A program made the position numbers and the translations under genes. From Luscinia megarhynchos (lineage: Eukaryota > Chordata > Aves > Passeriformes > Turdidae), in NCBI GenBank assembly GCA_034336665.1, contig CM067568.1, forward strand, positions 40,156,770 to 40,220,769: a stretch of 64,000 bases of DNA, in the 5' to 3' direction. Below are positions 39,598-54,205 of this stretch, one piece after another (position 1 is the first letter of the stretch; every line of letters starts with the position of its first letter). The notes beneath the pieces were generated by a model, which made no database searches, was not told where the DNA came from, and saw only the letters and a program-made list of their open reading frames with translations.

Positions 39598-42500
39598 AGA
39601 AAAACCCATGGAAAAATGGATTCCTGAAAAGACCTTTTTCTTATTAGCTTTACTTTCTCTGAGCAGCTTAAAAATTTTTTTAAGGGTTCTTTCTTCTGTA
39701 TTTGTTGCCCCAAAATCTCTTTTTTAGACACTAAAAATGGTTCCAGTATGCCCCATTTCTAATTGAAATTAAATTGAAAACAAAGTTGCCTGGCGAAGAA
39801 CATTACCCAAGTGAGCAGCAAGTTCAGCCTGGAATGAAGATGGTGGCAGATGGGGCATGATGACATCGTGCTTACGCTGGAAACAATAACATAATGAGGA
39901 AACATGAGTAGATACTCTTTAGCCCAAAAGTGCTCTCTTATTTTCTATGTAGTTGTGATAAACTACTGTACAGCAGATACTCTATTTTACTGTATAGCAT
40001 ACAGGAGTATGAGTAGGACTTTTCTGCTTGGAGTAACTAACAGTTTTGACTGGCATTGATTATGGAAGATGTTTAAATTAAATTATTTGAGCTGTAAGTA
40101 CCACGTATGAATTATTTTAGTGCAGTGCACAACAATGTAATTGTTTGTGCTGTGAAGAACCACATCAGTGGAATTCCTTTATGTCTGTAATATAACTCAT
40201 CATCAGAACTAGGCCAGAAGGAAACAGATCTAAACTAACAGGCAATCCCAAGATCAGGAGTGACATTTGTTGGTAGTGCTGTCAAACTGGATCCCAGGAT
40301 ATTCACACAAAAACCAGTGGCCAGTCCAGACTCAGATGTATTTGTAGAGTTATTATCTCCATGATGGATGCTTGGGGAGTGATGTGCAGACCTGTGACTA
40401 TGTGGATCTTTTCCTTAAATCTTTCTGGCAGTCTTTTCTAAGCCAAATCACACCTAAACATCAACACTCCAGCTGTTCCTTTCTCAGAGCAGAAGTAGGA
40501 GCTGATTTTTGTATGAGCAGCTTATGGTTCTGCTGCTTTTCACAGCTTTTTCTCCAGCCCAGTTGTCCCATCCATGCTTGTCCCTGGCTCTTCTAGTGGG
40601 AGAAGGAAGGAGTAAGTGCTCTTACTTTGGCATTGATCATTGTTTTTCTTGCCCCCAACCCTAAAGTGGGAGGTGGAGGATGCTGATTTCAGGGAGGGGA
40701 GGTGCAGTGAGAGAGATGGCAGCTGATGTGAGGAGAAAGCAGAACTGTCAAGATGATCATGGCTAGCAGGAGAAGAGCCTCCTGGTTGTGATTGGCCAGG
40801 CTGGCTTTTGCATACTGGCACTGGGAGGCAAAGCTGTCAGGCAGAGCTACGGGAGGCTGGGGGCTGGGCTCTGCAGCTGGAGAAAAGGAAAGCGAGTCAG
40901 CAAGGGAAAACCCAGCCCTGCTGTGTGGTTGTAGCAGGAAAACTGTCCAAGCATGGAAAACTGATCAGTTTTCAAGACACTCACTTGGCAGGGAAAGCTG
41001 TACTTCTATGGTTGCATTCTAGTATTTGTCTTCAGCTAGGTGAAATGTCCACATCTTTGAGGATCTCTTCCATAGACATCATTTAAACCTCCCTCCTTTT
41101 GATATCTGATTCCCTTGCTGGAATTTGCCACTTTATACTAGAAACACACTCTTCACACCTTCCTAGGCCTTGTTAAATGTGTTCCAAGAACCTTGCCACA
41201 TAAAAGAAAAATGCAGTGATGCATGAATCTTCTTTTTTCTACAGCAGTCTTTTTTTTTTCTCCCTCATTCCTCTGCTCTTGGCTTTGAGGTGTGAAGTCT
41301 TCTAGGTCTTCAGATGTCAGTATGGATCCTATTTGGCCTATACATTCCTTGTAAATGAAATTAGAAGAGATGTAGGAATATTTGGTCTCCCTTTCCTTTA
41401 ATGGGATGATGCAAAGGTGGTGTGACTTTCTTTCATTTCCTTCCAGGCCTTAGGACAGAGAACTAGATAATGGAACATTGCTAATGCACTCAAACTAAAC
41501 TAATTTCTGAGAAAATACTCATCTCTCTTATCTCCTAGACTATCTGTCTGAAGTGACTCCTCCTGACCCCTCTGGATTCAAAGCCCTGCAGTTTTAAGAG
41601 TTGTGTGTTTTACCAGGGTTAATCATTATAGGGGAGGACCACAACAGGCTTCTTTTCTCTGTATGGGAGTTTCAGAAAAGAGCAGATGCCTGACTTGTCA
41701 TTCTCCACAAAACTGTGGAAATTGCAAGCTATGAGGTAAAAGCTCCATCTGCTGGAGCAGTTTTTGAAGGTCCTGTTGGAGACAGGCTCTGTCCTCCTGC
41801 TCCTAAATGAGGTGGCTTCATTCAGTGCCAGACAGGAGCAAAACAGGAAAGCAAAGACTGATGTGGAAACTATAGCAGGCAGAAAACAGGCAGGGTTGGT
41901 GTCACTCATGGGCTGACACAGCAGCCCCCAAGGCTGTCCTGATCATCATTGGTAGTGGAGCCAAGTTCTGTATTTTCTGAGATGATTGCAAAGGTCCTGC
42001 CTCAGACCTTGACAGAAATGGCCTGAAGTTGGCAGTATCCAGCAAACCAATGAGACTCTATATGCCATGAGACTGTGCACTGCTGGGTGATCTGGAGTCA
42101 GTAAGAAGGTGTTCATTGCATTTGAGACAATGGAAAATGTCTTTCCCTACTGGTATGGAGAAAGACTGTGAAGAGTAAAATCTAGTGAGAAAGCAGTATT
42201 AATGCTCACTTGAGACTTCAGAGCTGTAATTCAGAACAGGGCTGAAATATCAGAAGGCCCAACTTGTCCTTTCTAGGGTTTTGCATTTTATCATTGAATT
42301 GCAGTGAGTGCAATTCTCAGGTCAATAGATTTATCTTTCTTCCCAACCTGAAGTTTAGGGAGATATTGGAGGAAGAGTTGTCTTCTTCCCTGATAATACA
42401 GCCCACACACATTATTCACCTGCACATTTGCAGTGGTGATTAGGAGTACTTCCAGAGTTTAGTGAATAAATTTTTGGAAACAGACTCATTCTCTTTTGTA

Positions 42501-45500
42501 AATTCAATATGGCTGTAGCTACTTGACCAGTTTAATCTTTTATATCTTTTTACCTATTCTTTTTCAGGGTGTCACTCCTAAGAAAGCTGGCCCCAATAGA
42601 TGTGGGTGTTGCTTTCTTTGTGAGTCATTCAAGAGACTACATAGGATTGAAGAAGTGGCTTTTGCTCATGCTTATGCCAAATAATAAGGGAGGTTATATC
42701 CCTCTTCTGGGTTTAATGAACTAGCAGATGCATGTATAATGTCTTCTTTCTGAGGTACAGACTAGTGAAATGGGTCTTTATTCTCTGACCTCACCAAGCT
42801 TTTTTTACCTTACTCTTCCTGTTATTTTAAAGGGTTCATTGGAGTAGAAGAGTGTTCCACTTCCCTAGTAGATAGAAGCTATAACAGTTTATCTTTCACT
42901 CATAACAACCAATTAAGTTCATGGACATTGTGGCAATATCCTCCTCTTGGATATCTTCTTTTTCTGTAGGGTTTAAGTTGCGTCATGCTGGTGAGAAAGA
43001 ACTGCTGTTTCTCAAATGATGATGTGCAGAACTGATGCTATTTGTTAGAGTTCACCTCTGGCCTTCTAGAACATAACCAAGGTCAATATATTCTGTCTAG
43101 GCACCATATAGCAATGGGATCACATGTTTTTAACTCAAAGTCTTATGGCTAATCCTGGAGAAAAAGAATATTTGTCCTCAGTGCAGTGACAATGGTCATG
43201 ACTATCCCAGAGCAATATTAGGCACAGATAGCCTGAGCTATCTGCACAGGTGAGTGGTGTGCTCTAGGAAGGAGATGAAGCTACAGTAATATCCTGGATT
43301 ATAAAGTAGTCAGGGCTGCTCTACATAGTGTTTCTACTTCTTTTATAGGGCTCTGTTGTGACATGGCTGATAAGCAAGATGTCCATAAAATGCTACATGA
43401 TATAAACAGCCAGGAAGATGCACTCAGTTGTTCTCTCATTGGGGAATCATCAGGACCTGGATCAAATATTAATACTGTTGCTCTGTACCTCCTGGAAGCT
43501 GGCAACCTTCCTCACCAGAATTTTGGTGGTGGCTGCTGAAAAAAGTCCTTATGAATCTCCTTTCTGTACATTTTGGTAATACAAATATTCCATGGCTAAT
43601 TTGTTACAAGGGAAGATACCGAGTGCTTCATCTCCTTCTCTATGTACTGCCTGTGCTAGGTTTCTATTAGGTGCCCTAATTTTGCAACTGTGTAGTTTTC
43701 TATTACTTCCTGATGTATGATGCCTAATATCCAGAGTTAGATGGTAAAAGGCAATTATTTATCTGATCATCTTTTACCAAATGATGGTGTTCGGATTGTA
43801 ATACTATATTAGATGTCTAAATACCCCCTCCACTCCTTCTTCCTTCTTCCATTTTATATGAATGTGTACCAGGTTTTATTAGCTCTCCTTAAATGTATGT
43901 CCTGTTTTGCATATCCAGGCTCACTTCACCAGCTGCTGCAACGTCTTCCATGTTTGAATACAGTAAAAACCTGACTAGTTAAAGTTCTGAGCAATTTGGT
44001 CTACTTTAACCTCGGGGAGTTGGGCTGTCAGAATAGATGGTCATGAGTGTCCCTTCAAACTTCAACTAATTTTTAAATTTTGTGCACTCAAAAGCCCATG
44101 TTAGTACCTGTTTCTGCATCATGTTGTGAGATGACAATACAGAATAATTAGATTTTTTAATCTTGTTAAACATTATTTCTTTGAAAACCCAGCTAGATCA
44201 GATGCCATTTCAGGAATACTGTCCTCCAATCACTCCTTGATGTAGCTAAAGTACTTTTTTCTACCATCCTGGAAGGCTACTGCTTTTCAGCAATTTCTAG
44301 TAGGATTCATACTGACATATTCCTGAAGAAGAGAGAAGAGATATTACCCTTTTAGTAATTAGAAGACATTGAAAAGAAGGTATCATCTCTCTTCCAAATC
44401 CCTCAGCAACAGTGCTTATGACTATCACTGAAATCCAAAGATGAATTGCATCTCTGTTCCCTAATTGCTATTGTTTTATTTCAGGGCAGTATCTTCCTAC
44501 TGAAGGAAGTTTTTATTAGCTCTTTAAGTGTGGGACTGATTACTCACCTGGCAGTGAATGAGGCTCTGTAAGATGTAATCAGAGTAAGCTGAATGGCTTT
44601 CCTTGGCTCATGCAGCAGTTAGAAATCGTGAATTGCTCAGGGAATAAAAAGGGGATGTGGTTCTCTTTGACCTCGTCAGACATGGAGGTACAAACCCTCT
44701 GGAACAGCCTGATGTATACTGCAGATTCTAGCACCTTCCTTTGCCATGCTTTTAGTGCATGAACACATAGAGCTGGATCCTGGCTGGTGAGTAATAGTTC
44801 CTGGATGAGAGGTACTGGCTTTTACTCATGTAACAAGCATCTGGTGGAAATTTTCTGCAAAGGAATGGCATTTAGAAATAAGAGACTAAATTGCATTCTT
44901 TCTGTGCTTGAGACCCAGATGAGGTATCAGTGCAAGTGTTTGACACCGTGTTTGGCAGCTTGTTGCTGGGAAGGGGGTTGTGATCTCACAGTTTATACAG
45001 TGCTCAACACATTTGTGTACTGTTGGAAGCCAGTTATTGATGGTGGATTTTCTGGATTCAGAAATCAGCCAGGAGTTGAATTGAGGGGTCTATTCATCTG
45101 CTTCCACTTAGGTTATGGAAAGACTGCTAGCTGGGAATAACTGTGAATCTTTACTGACTTACAGTGGGTTTGAACTGGTGGCTTGGAGACTTCATATTGT
45201 TCAGCAGTGTCCTTTGTATAAAAAATATGAGATAATGAGTATGGAAGCTATTTATTGCATACACTCTTTTTCACAGATTTAAAAAGAGCAGAGATTTTAA
45301 GACATTTTTTTTTCAGTACCAAAAAGATGTACGCTTTTTTCCTACACCCTCTCTGTCTTCTGTTTTTCTAGATATGAGCTTATGTGTATTATGTTAACAC
45401 ATTAATTGAAAGAAAAAACCAACCAATTTTTTCCCTGTGTTTGAATACTGTTAATTTTAGGGGCCTGGGCCTAGTCCATTCAATGAAGAGAGACATCTGC

Positions 45501-48500
45501 TGAATTCAGTGGGTATGAGGTCCTGTGATTATGCACTTGGGCCTGCATCTGCATAGATTCTGCTGCAGGTCTACATTTAGACAATCACACAAGAAAATTT
45601 AGCATTTTGAAAGATGGAGAATGCAGCTGTTTCCCGTCATTATGTTTCACATTTACTGAAGTCAGCAGTTACTCTTTTCCAAGCAGTGCCTTTCAACAAT
45701 AAACAAGGCAAATGCTTCCAATAGAACCTCCTGCTGACTTCTGTTTAATTTAAATATATATATTGCAGCAGCAAATACAGCAATAACATGGAATATAAAA
45801 CCCATTAACACATACTCTAAAAATTGTATGCAAGTGTAGAAAGAAGAGGAAAAGAAGGTGCATTTCTGCTGATTACTCATTGCTGTATTTAGGATTATTT
45901 TTTGTATGTTGGAGGAGCATGCAGTATATATTTTTATGTGTAATAAATGGAGTTCTCACTTTTCAGGCACACTGGAATTCCATCCTAATTGGAATTGGAG
46001 TGAGCGAATCAATAATTGATGCTTACACCAAAGCCAGAGGCATGCTTAGAACATTATAGATAGCAAGTAAATTTCAAGACAATGGTCTTTATTTTCAGAT
46101 CAGTAGACAATTCAGGGAGATGAGTGTTTAAAACAGGAGACTGTGAGTGGTTCCTTGGTGAAGAGACCTACTGAAGCACAAATCTTAGCACCTGATGGCA
46201 CCAGGTAGCTAACAAGAACCGTGCCATTCTTTTGTGAGGAGTTCTCCCCTTAGTGCTGGGGACCAGATCTGTGAGAGACAGTGTGCAGGGATTTTTCTGG
46301 ATCTAAATAAGAAGCTCAAAAACAAATGGTGTAATAAAATAGAAACTGTAATAAGGTGTAATACAAAGAAGAATATAGATAGTGAGTAAATTTTTTGTCA
46401 CTTCACAGTCTTGGAGTCCTGCTTTTATGCTCCATCAAATGGACCTTGGCTAATCATCCACCTTGAATGGATTTTCCTCCTGCTTCCCCTGCTGTAGTGC
46501 CTTTTATTTGGCATAGCAAACGGAATCACTTACCTTTTCCTGATGGGTTAGGGTGTTATTTCTGTTGTAACATCCCATAGCACAGGTTGGCACAGGGTAT
46601 TCCAGCAGGCTCTTGCAGTGACTGCTGCTGTTGTTGTATGGGCTTCTGAAGCCCCAAGTACAAGGATCCACACAACAGACATGGTCTACTCAAGTTCACT
46701 AACTCTTTGAATATGCAAGGCTTTTCTGCAAGGCTGTCAATACAGAACTGAATTCCAAATTAATGCTATCTAAATCCTATAATAAACTTAGATTTTATTC
46801 TGTATTAGCTATAATCAGTATTGAGAAAGAAAGTAGGCGTTTTATCCCCCGCCTCGCTCTGTTTCTCAAGAACAGATGTATATTCTCAGGAATGTTGGTG
46901 AAGTGTGTAATATTGCATAATCTGGATTCAGTGGTGAAATGCTAGTAATTCTACTTAGACCTTCCAACAAAGAGGCACCATGATAATGACAATACAATAA
47001 CTGGGCTACTGGGTGAAGCCTGCTAGAGGTCCCTTTTAATGCAGAAAATGACACCTCTTGATTTTTCTGGGAGACCTTGCAGAGGGATGTAATATGGCAT
47101 TTGTGCCTTGGGATGCTGTGATGCAGCACAAAGAGTGTTGGCATAAGGCACTAGCAAATGCCAGGTGTAACCAGGTAAATGAGTATTCCTTGCCCTCCAA
47201 GCCTGCATGAGCTGCTTCTTCAGAGCTCAGGGGGTGTCCTCTGAGGCCAGTGATGCAGGATGTCCTGGCTCCCTTGTATGACCTGGCACCCCAGCCTGCT
47301 GTGAGCAGGGAAGGGCTCAAGCATCCCAGGGCTCAACCAGTGGCACAGTGTCTCTTCCTGCCTCATGTAAGATTGAGAAGTGGGGATGGGGAGTTTTCCT
47401 CTATGTAGCTTTGACTTTGGTTCTAAAGCTTCTAACACTTTCTAGAGTAGGCTGGAAAGGAATCAGCAATGCCGACAGTGAGAGTCAGATGGGTTTGAAG
47501 AAGGGATCCACCCTTGCTTGACTAGGCTAGTTACAGCATTCTGTGGCTCCAACTCCACCTTTTCAGATTGTTCTGAGAGGAATATTAACATCCTCTAATA
47601 ACTCTGTCAGACATGTCAAGGGATTTGTTTTATTAATTCCAAGACTGGGTACAGCAAATAGATTATAACTTGGGCCATTTCATAAGCTTAACAAACATTT
47701 CTCTGCTTACTTATCGTTTCTCCCCCAACCCAAATCTCCTTGGGTTAACTCCTTTTTCTGTGCTTTGTGTTACTTTTTATTGAATATTCTCATTGATGTA
47801 TATGTCATAGGAAATATGCCCAAAGTTCATTTCCATCTGTCATTCTTTAGATGATAAGGAAGGAATAGAGGCAGCACAATTTACAATGGATTTGGCAGTA
47901 GTAAATACCTTTTGTAGCTGTCATGGTAATGTCCTGAGAACAGGACAAAGATGAAAATCCTTAGCATGTGTGCAGGTTCTTCCTCAACAGAACAGGAGGA
48001 GAGGTACTCTTCTTCTGTGGAACATGGTGAGTAATGCCTGGTTTTCCAGTCTCTGTATCAGTCTTGCTGGGGATGTGGACAAGGGTAAAACACCATGGGC
48101 TGGTTTCAGTGCTTTGAGCAGATTGCAGACTGCCAGCAATGAAACTAGTTTTAGCTTCTTGGCTCATCTTTAGTTTAAGTTTGCAAGACTGCTCAAAAAT
48201 AGGTTAATTTTCATGGTGGTCATCTTAGCAAAGTCCACTGTTGTGCATTGGCATCATTAAGCTCTTGGTTGTCTTTATGTCCTGCTGACCTTGTAGCAGT
48301 ATTGCCTTTGCCAGATCCGAGAGGTCAGAGAAGAAGTAGCTATGTAGGTGAATCCAGGGAAGGAATTCCTGACAGGGAGGGTATTTCATTTAGGGACACT
48401 CATCCCATTTCCATTCTTTCCTGATGCCTAAATTAAAACTAGAAGAGCATTGGAGAGAAACTGGCTCCTTATCCCTAAGATCTCTTGTGTGTCACCTCCA

Positions 48501-50174
48501 GCTTACAAGAATAAGTCTTGCTATGACATGATGCAACCACTGAAATGTCACATTAATTGATTTAGTTCTTGTTAAAGTCAAGAGAAAATTTGGCTTGTAA
48601 TGGGAAGATAGTTTCAATTGTAATTAAAGCATGAGGAAGCAACTGCCCATGGGAATGTTGCAAACAGTTATTGAAAGGCTTTTCAAGGTGTGTGAGACTT
48701 TTCACCATGAACAGAAATCTGAATGAGGATAGGAGTTTCTAGCTGTAAGTGTGTGCATAGAAGCAGATACAGAGATGCCTAGGTAATGATACCAAAGTGT
48801 GATGTAGAAGTATGCCTGTAGGCTTTTAGAAGGCCATAGGTTCTTGTTTCATCCATGCTGGGAAGTAGAGAAATCATCTTTCTCTCTTTACCTAAGAAAA
48901 TTGAAAAACAACTTTCTATGTGACCATGGCATTATTCCTAATAGACAAATGCCTTACAATTTGTGGTCCTAAATATTGTGGCTAAAGACTGGAAAGTAAT
49001 TTAGTCCCTTCCCCCCCCCACTTTGTGAGTGGCCACTTAGGTGGAAAATCGTTGTGATTTGCCACATGTAACACAATGAACCATATGGCAACTTTTGCTG
49101 TTTGCATGGAACGTTGCATGACAAATGGTAGTGTTTGTGGAGGAGACAGTGTACTGTGTGTGCCTGACTTGGGCACGTGCCATCAAGAATGTCCAGTTAT
49201 TCTGTAACATACTTTGTTCTCTGGACACAGGGGCTCGTTCTTGGCCCAAGCATTTCAAGCGAATTCTAAGGCAGGTAAGTTCTCTTTATAGGACTGCAGG
49301 CATGATGCTGCTAAACAGAAAGAGAAGAAGGGGCCTGGATCTGCACCAGCCTCTGGTGAGGTACAAGGACTGCCAGAGTGGTAGGGTGATCTTAGTCTGA
49401 TTTATTCAAACACAGTCGGCATTTCTTACTCATAAACTTGTCAGTCTGTGTTTCTGATGAGAATAATAGCTTTGTTTTCATGGGAGTTTTCATCAGATTG
49501 GTACTTAGGCAAGGAAAGGACTTTTGATGGGTTTAGACCTGTGCTAAAATATGCTAGTTATACAAATGGCCCGGTACAGCTTACTCCAGGATAAACTTCA
49601 AAAGTGGTCTTGATGTAGGATAACTTTGGTGCCTTTTTCACTGTAGGTGAAAAACACAGCTGCCATCTGCAGAGGGTGTTGATGGACCAGCACTCTACAG
49701 TTTAGAAAAGAAGTGGCTAAAGCAGGAGATGAACTAGATATTTATAATCAGGAATGCTGTGGTGATGCTGAACAGAGAATGCTTATTCATGCATTTCATA
49801 AAGCAACAGTTTGGGGATGCCCAGTTGCAGGTTTTAAATGAACAAAGAAAACCAGTTTCAAGGCCACATGACTTTCTCTTCTGGTTCCAGAAGAGACCTG
49901 ACAAATTCAAGGAGGGAGGAGTCCATCAAGGAGTGAGATCTGTATTTTGACTGTGATGCAACCTCCACTAGTCTCTTTGCTGGAAGTTGTTGATAATGGT
50001 ACTGTGATTTTTCTTAGCTCCTTTGACTTTTCCCTGAGTACCTGTGCCTGGCTGCTGTTAGAGCCTTGGCTTTGGTGTCTGCCCTGCTCCATTCTGAAGC
50101 TGCTGGCTTATGATGCCTGGCAGATGCTACTCATGGGATTGTCTGGGTAGAGTATGTTTTGAATTAGAATAATA
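39598..50174. other. NRXN3 intron, middle part
   Basis: About 10.6 kb with no supported exon or RNA gene. Short frames are frequent but unremarkable. The exception noted in the findings is a + strand open stretch at 43279-43539. A GC-richer patch at 47030-47450 and a C run at 49011-49019 are local composition features without an assigned identity. Confidence 0.55.
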
Positions 50175-50480
50175 AAATCATAGAAAATTGGATTGAAAAA
50201 GGTCACAAGGGACAATTACTCTTTCCAAGACAAGATCAGGTGAATCTGAAAAATTAACGAGATATACTTGTCTAGTCTTTTCTCAATAGTCTTCAATGCT
50301 TTTGGCAAGCTTTCAGTGGCTAAAGTAGTCCAGAGCCCCACTATCTTGTTCCTACCAAATTTTTCTGACATTATGCCAAAACTTCTCTTTCATCATAATA
50401 AGTTTCTTCTCATTCTATCTGTGGTGAATACAAGGGACACTTTTTTCTGCTTGCATCTTCCTTTCAGAAGCTATACAGTT
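50175..50480 (-). mobile_element. Old, diverged CR1 3' fragment
   Basis: AAATCATAGAAAATTGGATT at the left edge is the complement of a CR1-like 3' terminus. The text that follows tracks, with many substitutions, the conserved CR1 3' region: the blocks around TTTTCTCAATAGTCTTCAAT, AGTCCAGAGCCCCACTATCT and CATTATGCCAAAACTTCTCT. It is clearly older than the copies at 5492 and 38553. The right boundary is approximate. Confidence 0.65.
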
Positions 50481-53400
50481 ATGTATCTTTGTGTTCCCCA
50501 CAAAACTGGGAACATAACTGGCTGAATGTAGATGCATGAAGGTGTTGTGCAAAATAGCAGGGAGCAAATCCTCTATTTTGTCCAGTGCTCAGACAGCTAG
50601 GATGAAACATAAAGAAGTTTCCTCCTGGAGTGCTCGGGCACTGTATCTAGGCAGCTTAAATAAAGATCAACAGATTGTTTGGAGGGCACTGAGTAATTAA
50701 ATTCCAGTTGGATTTTTGCTAGTAGTGGGCTACAGAACTATTGACTTTTACCCCAGCAATGTAGCCCAAGGCCTGAGGAATGTACATGAGCATATTTGTT
50801 AGGATGTGTGGGAGATGATGGTACTCTTACTGAAAGCTGTGAAATCAGCAAAGCAACTTTATCTAAGAATAGTAATGAATCAGAGTTAATTAGAGGGATT
50901 ATTAGGAATTAGTTTCTCTAAGATTTTTTTTTCTTACTGGAGCTAAGTAACTCTGTGCATTGGTTTCTGAAAGCAGCAAGCACACTTAATTAACCCATAC
51001 CATGTTGATATGAAAGCCCTTTTATATGTGGCCACACCGACAGTAGCAAAACCATAGTGATTTGTAAACCACTATGCACTTGCTCTGCCTGAGTATCTTG
51101 GTTGCCTGAGAGGACAAAGCTTGGCCCCTTAAGGTAGAGGGTCAATTTTGCTTAGTAGAAAACAGCTCCACTCAAATTTCCTATGCTTTAGAGGTGACTT
51201 ACTCGGGCATAGGTTGGTTGACCTCACATTTGACCCCATGGAGAGGGTAGGCTGCCCGTAGCATTAATGTGCACAGTACAGAGAAAAGGATGGGCAGCCT
51301 CAAATCACTGTAATTCAGATACAATTTGAAACCAGATAAGTTTTGAGATCAAATCCCTTCACCTCATTTAAATCATGAGTGCTTTGAAGCCACACAGCAC
51401 TTTTAGTAGAATCAGCAAAGTTTCATTCTGCCTCTTTAAGTAATTCTTGTTGTTCTAACTCTGACATGCCAAACTGCTGTATGGCTTCCTATAAGCTGTT
51501 AAACATCTGTCTCTTTCACTTCAGAGCTGGCTGCTTTTCAGTACTGGATGAATGAGTCCTGTATTCACAGCTAATAAGTGCTTTGGGATCCCAAGTACTA
51601 GCTATGCAAAGGCACAGTACCACAAATGTATGCAATTCTATGCAATGTATCAAGTGAATACTATTCCCAAGAGGCTGGCAGCCTAAGAGATCCCATAGGA
51701 CAAAGAACACAGAGAAATGTAATTGATTGTAATGAACTTGTTTGTGTATGTGTCACCACTTATCTCTACTGAATAAAATCAGAAGTGTTCAACACTCCAT
51801 TAACACAAATTACAGGGTCCTATTCTTCTGGAGTGAGACAATAAGGCCTACACCTGCTAGTACTGTGAAGTTCTTCATGATCCCAGTGTGTTGCTCAGTG
51901 ACAGACATCACAGGCTGGAGTGGTCTTGGATTTGTTTCAGTATCCTAAACATTTAGTAAATTAAGTGTTTAGTGAATTAATCCCATTGGAATCATTGGTA
52001 GGACAGCAGAGATGCATCTTACTGCCATTGTAAAACAAAAGATGTGAAGTAAATATGAAGGATTAAAATTGTGACACTCTTAAAGTAATTTTCAAGTCTT
52101 TTATGGATTCAATGGAGCCAAGACTTTAACTTAGTTAACCATAAATACAGCAATCCTCAAAGTGTCTGTGTCCAGTGTGAGCACTGTATCCAGGGATGTG
52201 CTAATACTTGGAGTTGATCTCATTACTGAGCCCATCTTTACCCAAGCAAATTGTTGTTATAAGGTGTTTATACAATGGAAATGCTGCTTGTTTTCGAGTT
52301 GCTGTAACCTTCCCTGATGGTTTTCAGCTGCTGTGTACTGAAGAGAAAGAAGAGTCTGTAGGAGGTGAAGTAGGACCTTGTGTTTGTCTGTGCCTTAACA
52401 GGCCAGATCAGGATAGAATGAAACCACTTGCAAATCAGCATGTGAAATTAACACTGTTTGATGAAGTATCAAATTGGTGAAGAATTTGCTTTTGCAGTTT
52501 GAGGTGTTTCCAGCTGAATCAAAATGCAGCTCTGTATATTGTTAAAATGTTCAATCAGAGCTCAGTTAACAGGAACTGGTGACCCAGTTCTGAGTCACCA
52601 ACATCTCTTACTACCACACTTCAGGAATTCAGGCTGGCTCATCATGTATCTTTTGAATCATTTCATTGACTGCCATAAATGCATCAATCTGTGGTTGGAA
52701 CAGTTTATATATATACACACACACACACATATATATAAAATACGTCAAATTAAGTGCCTGAGTTCCCAACCAGTCATGCTTTTATCACTGGAATTCTACC
52801 CATATCCATTTTCTGTATGTGCAGAATGATGAAAGCCAAATCTACTTTAGAAAAGCTTTTTTAGGAGTCAATAGCTGAATGATCCTCAGAATATGGTAAT
52901 TTTTGTGTCTAAAAGCTGGATTTCCTTTCATTTGGGAGTGGGTCTCCTACGACAAAAAAAGCCTGTAAGTTTTACGGCTTTTGCACATTTCCTCTCTCCA
53001 GTTTCTGCCTGTTTCCCAGTCCTCTCTGTACACTGCTGTTCAGAGTGAGAGTAACAAGAGAATGCTGGAGGGTGATGCTGGGGAACTTTAGTGCCGTTCA
53101 CTTCTAGTTGCTTATTTCCACTTAGCCTAGGATGCTTCTGCCTGCCAGCTTGTTTGGGACTTGTGAATTCAGTCAGTAGCTCACAGTTTAGCTGGCAGAA
53201 GACAGGTGTCCACAGCACATCAAAGTGGGGCACAAGATTGAATGGATTGCAGAGATGGAAATGAAAGTAGGTCTCTCCAAGTCAGGGTGATGAATACTCG
53301 TAGGGCTTATGCCTTCAGAAAGTTGGTATTGTTCTTGTCTTCCAGCTGGAGAGAGAAGTGTGCTGTCATGATACCTTCCCTCTTTTGATAACGTCATGTT

Positions 53401-54205
53401 AAAAAATGTTAGAGTGAAAACTACCTCAGATGTTTCCTGTAAAGGCATGGAAATGATCTGAGCTATAATATCATTTGCTTTGTTCCCCCTGCTCTCCTTC
53501 ATCCTCCTCCCTCCTTTCCACCCCACCCAGATGGATGGCTGGGGCTGCACCAGACAAAGGCAGCAGTCCTGCTGATCCCTCTTTCAACACAGCTATTATC
53601 ATCAAAGAACAAAAGCAAACACTGCTGGCTTGCAGCTCAGCCCTTTACAAAGGAGCAATAAATGGACTCTTGTGTACAGGATAAAGCAAGCTCTGCCTTG
53701 TCTTACGTTAAGAGCCGACCTTTCTGTGTTTGAACTGCTCTGAGCTGAAGGAAGTGGAGAAACCTCCAGCTATGTGGCAGTAGGTCCCACGGCCTCTGAA
53801 GTTTATTTGGCTGTGGGTTCTGCATGTTCCTTCTTTCATTGGAATGCTCTGCCTCCTCAGTCCCTGTGGCAGGGAGGAGGTCTGTTGGTGGAGGAAGGTG
53901 GTGCTAATGGAAGAGGAAGAGAGTGGGGACATGATTTAAACAAACCAGAAAACTGAAGAGAATTTGAAAGAACATCTCAGGTGACAGGATCTGAAGTGTC
54001 ATCTCAGGTCCCCCAGTCTGGTCTCACTAGCTATGCACCATCTCTGTCATTTACCTTTCTTGAGGCATTAGGTGTCTCATTGTGGAGCATAACATGTGGT
54101 GGGTCCCTTTTGTCAATATATGCAACCACAGTTTTAATTATGAACCCAAGTGGAGTAACATTCCACACTGCAAAAGTGTGATGGTGTTTCCCATAGGGAC
54201 TTATA
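50481..54205. other. Gene-free intron-like DNA
   Basis: No supported gene. A 90-codon + strand frame at 52208-52480 looks somewhat protein-like but matches no family I recognise, and is noted in the findings. Otherwise this is ordinary AT-leaning intron. Confidence 0.5.
52705..52737. repeat. (TA)n(CA)n(TA)n microsatellite
   Basis: TATATATATA, then about eight ACs, then ATATATATA. A compound dinucleotide repeat. Confidence 0.95.

Noticed and set aside
39207..39731. 174-codon - strand frame as a gene
   Set aside because: Its central part is CR1 reverse-transcriptase C-terminus; it belongs to the LINE.
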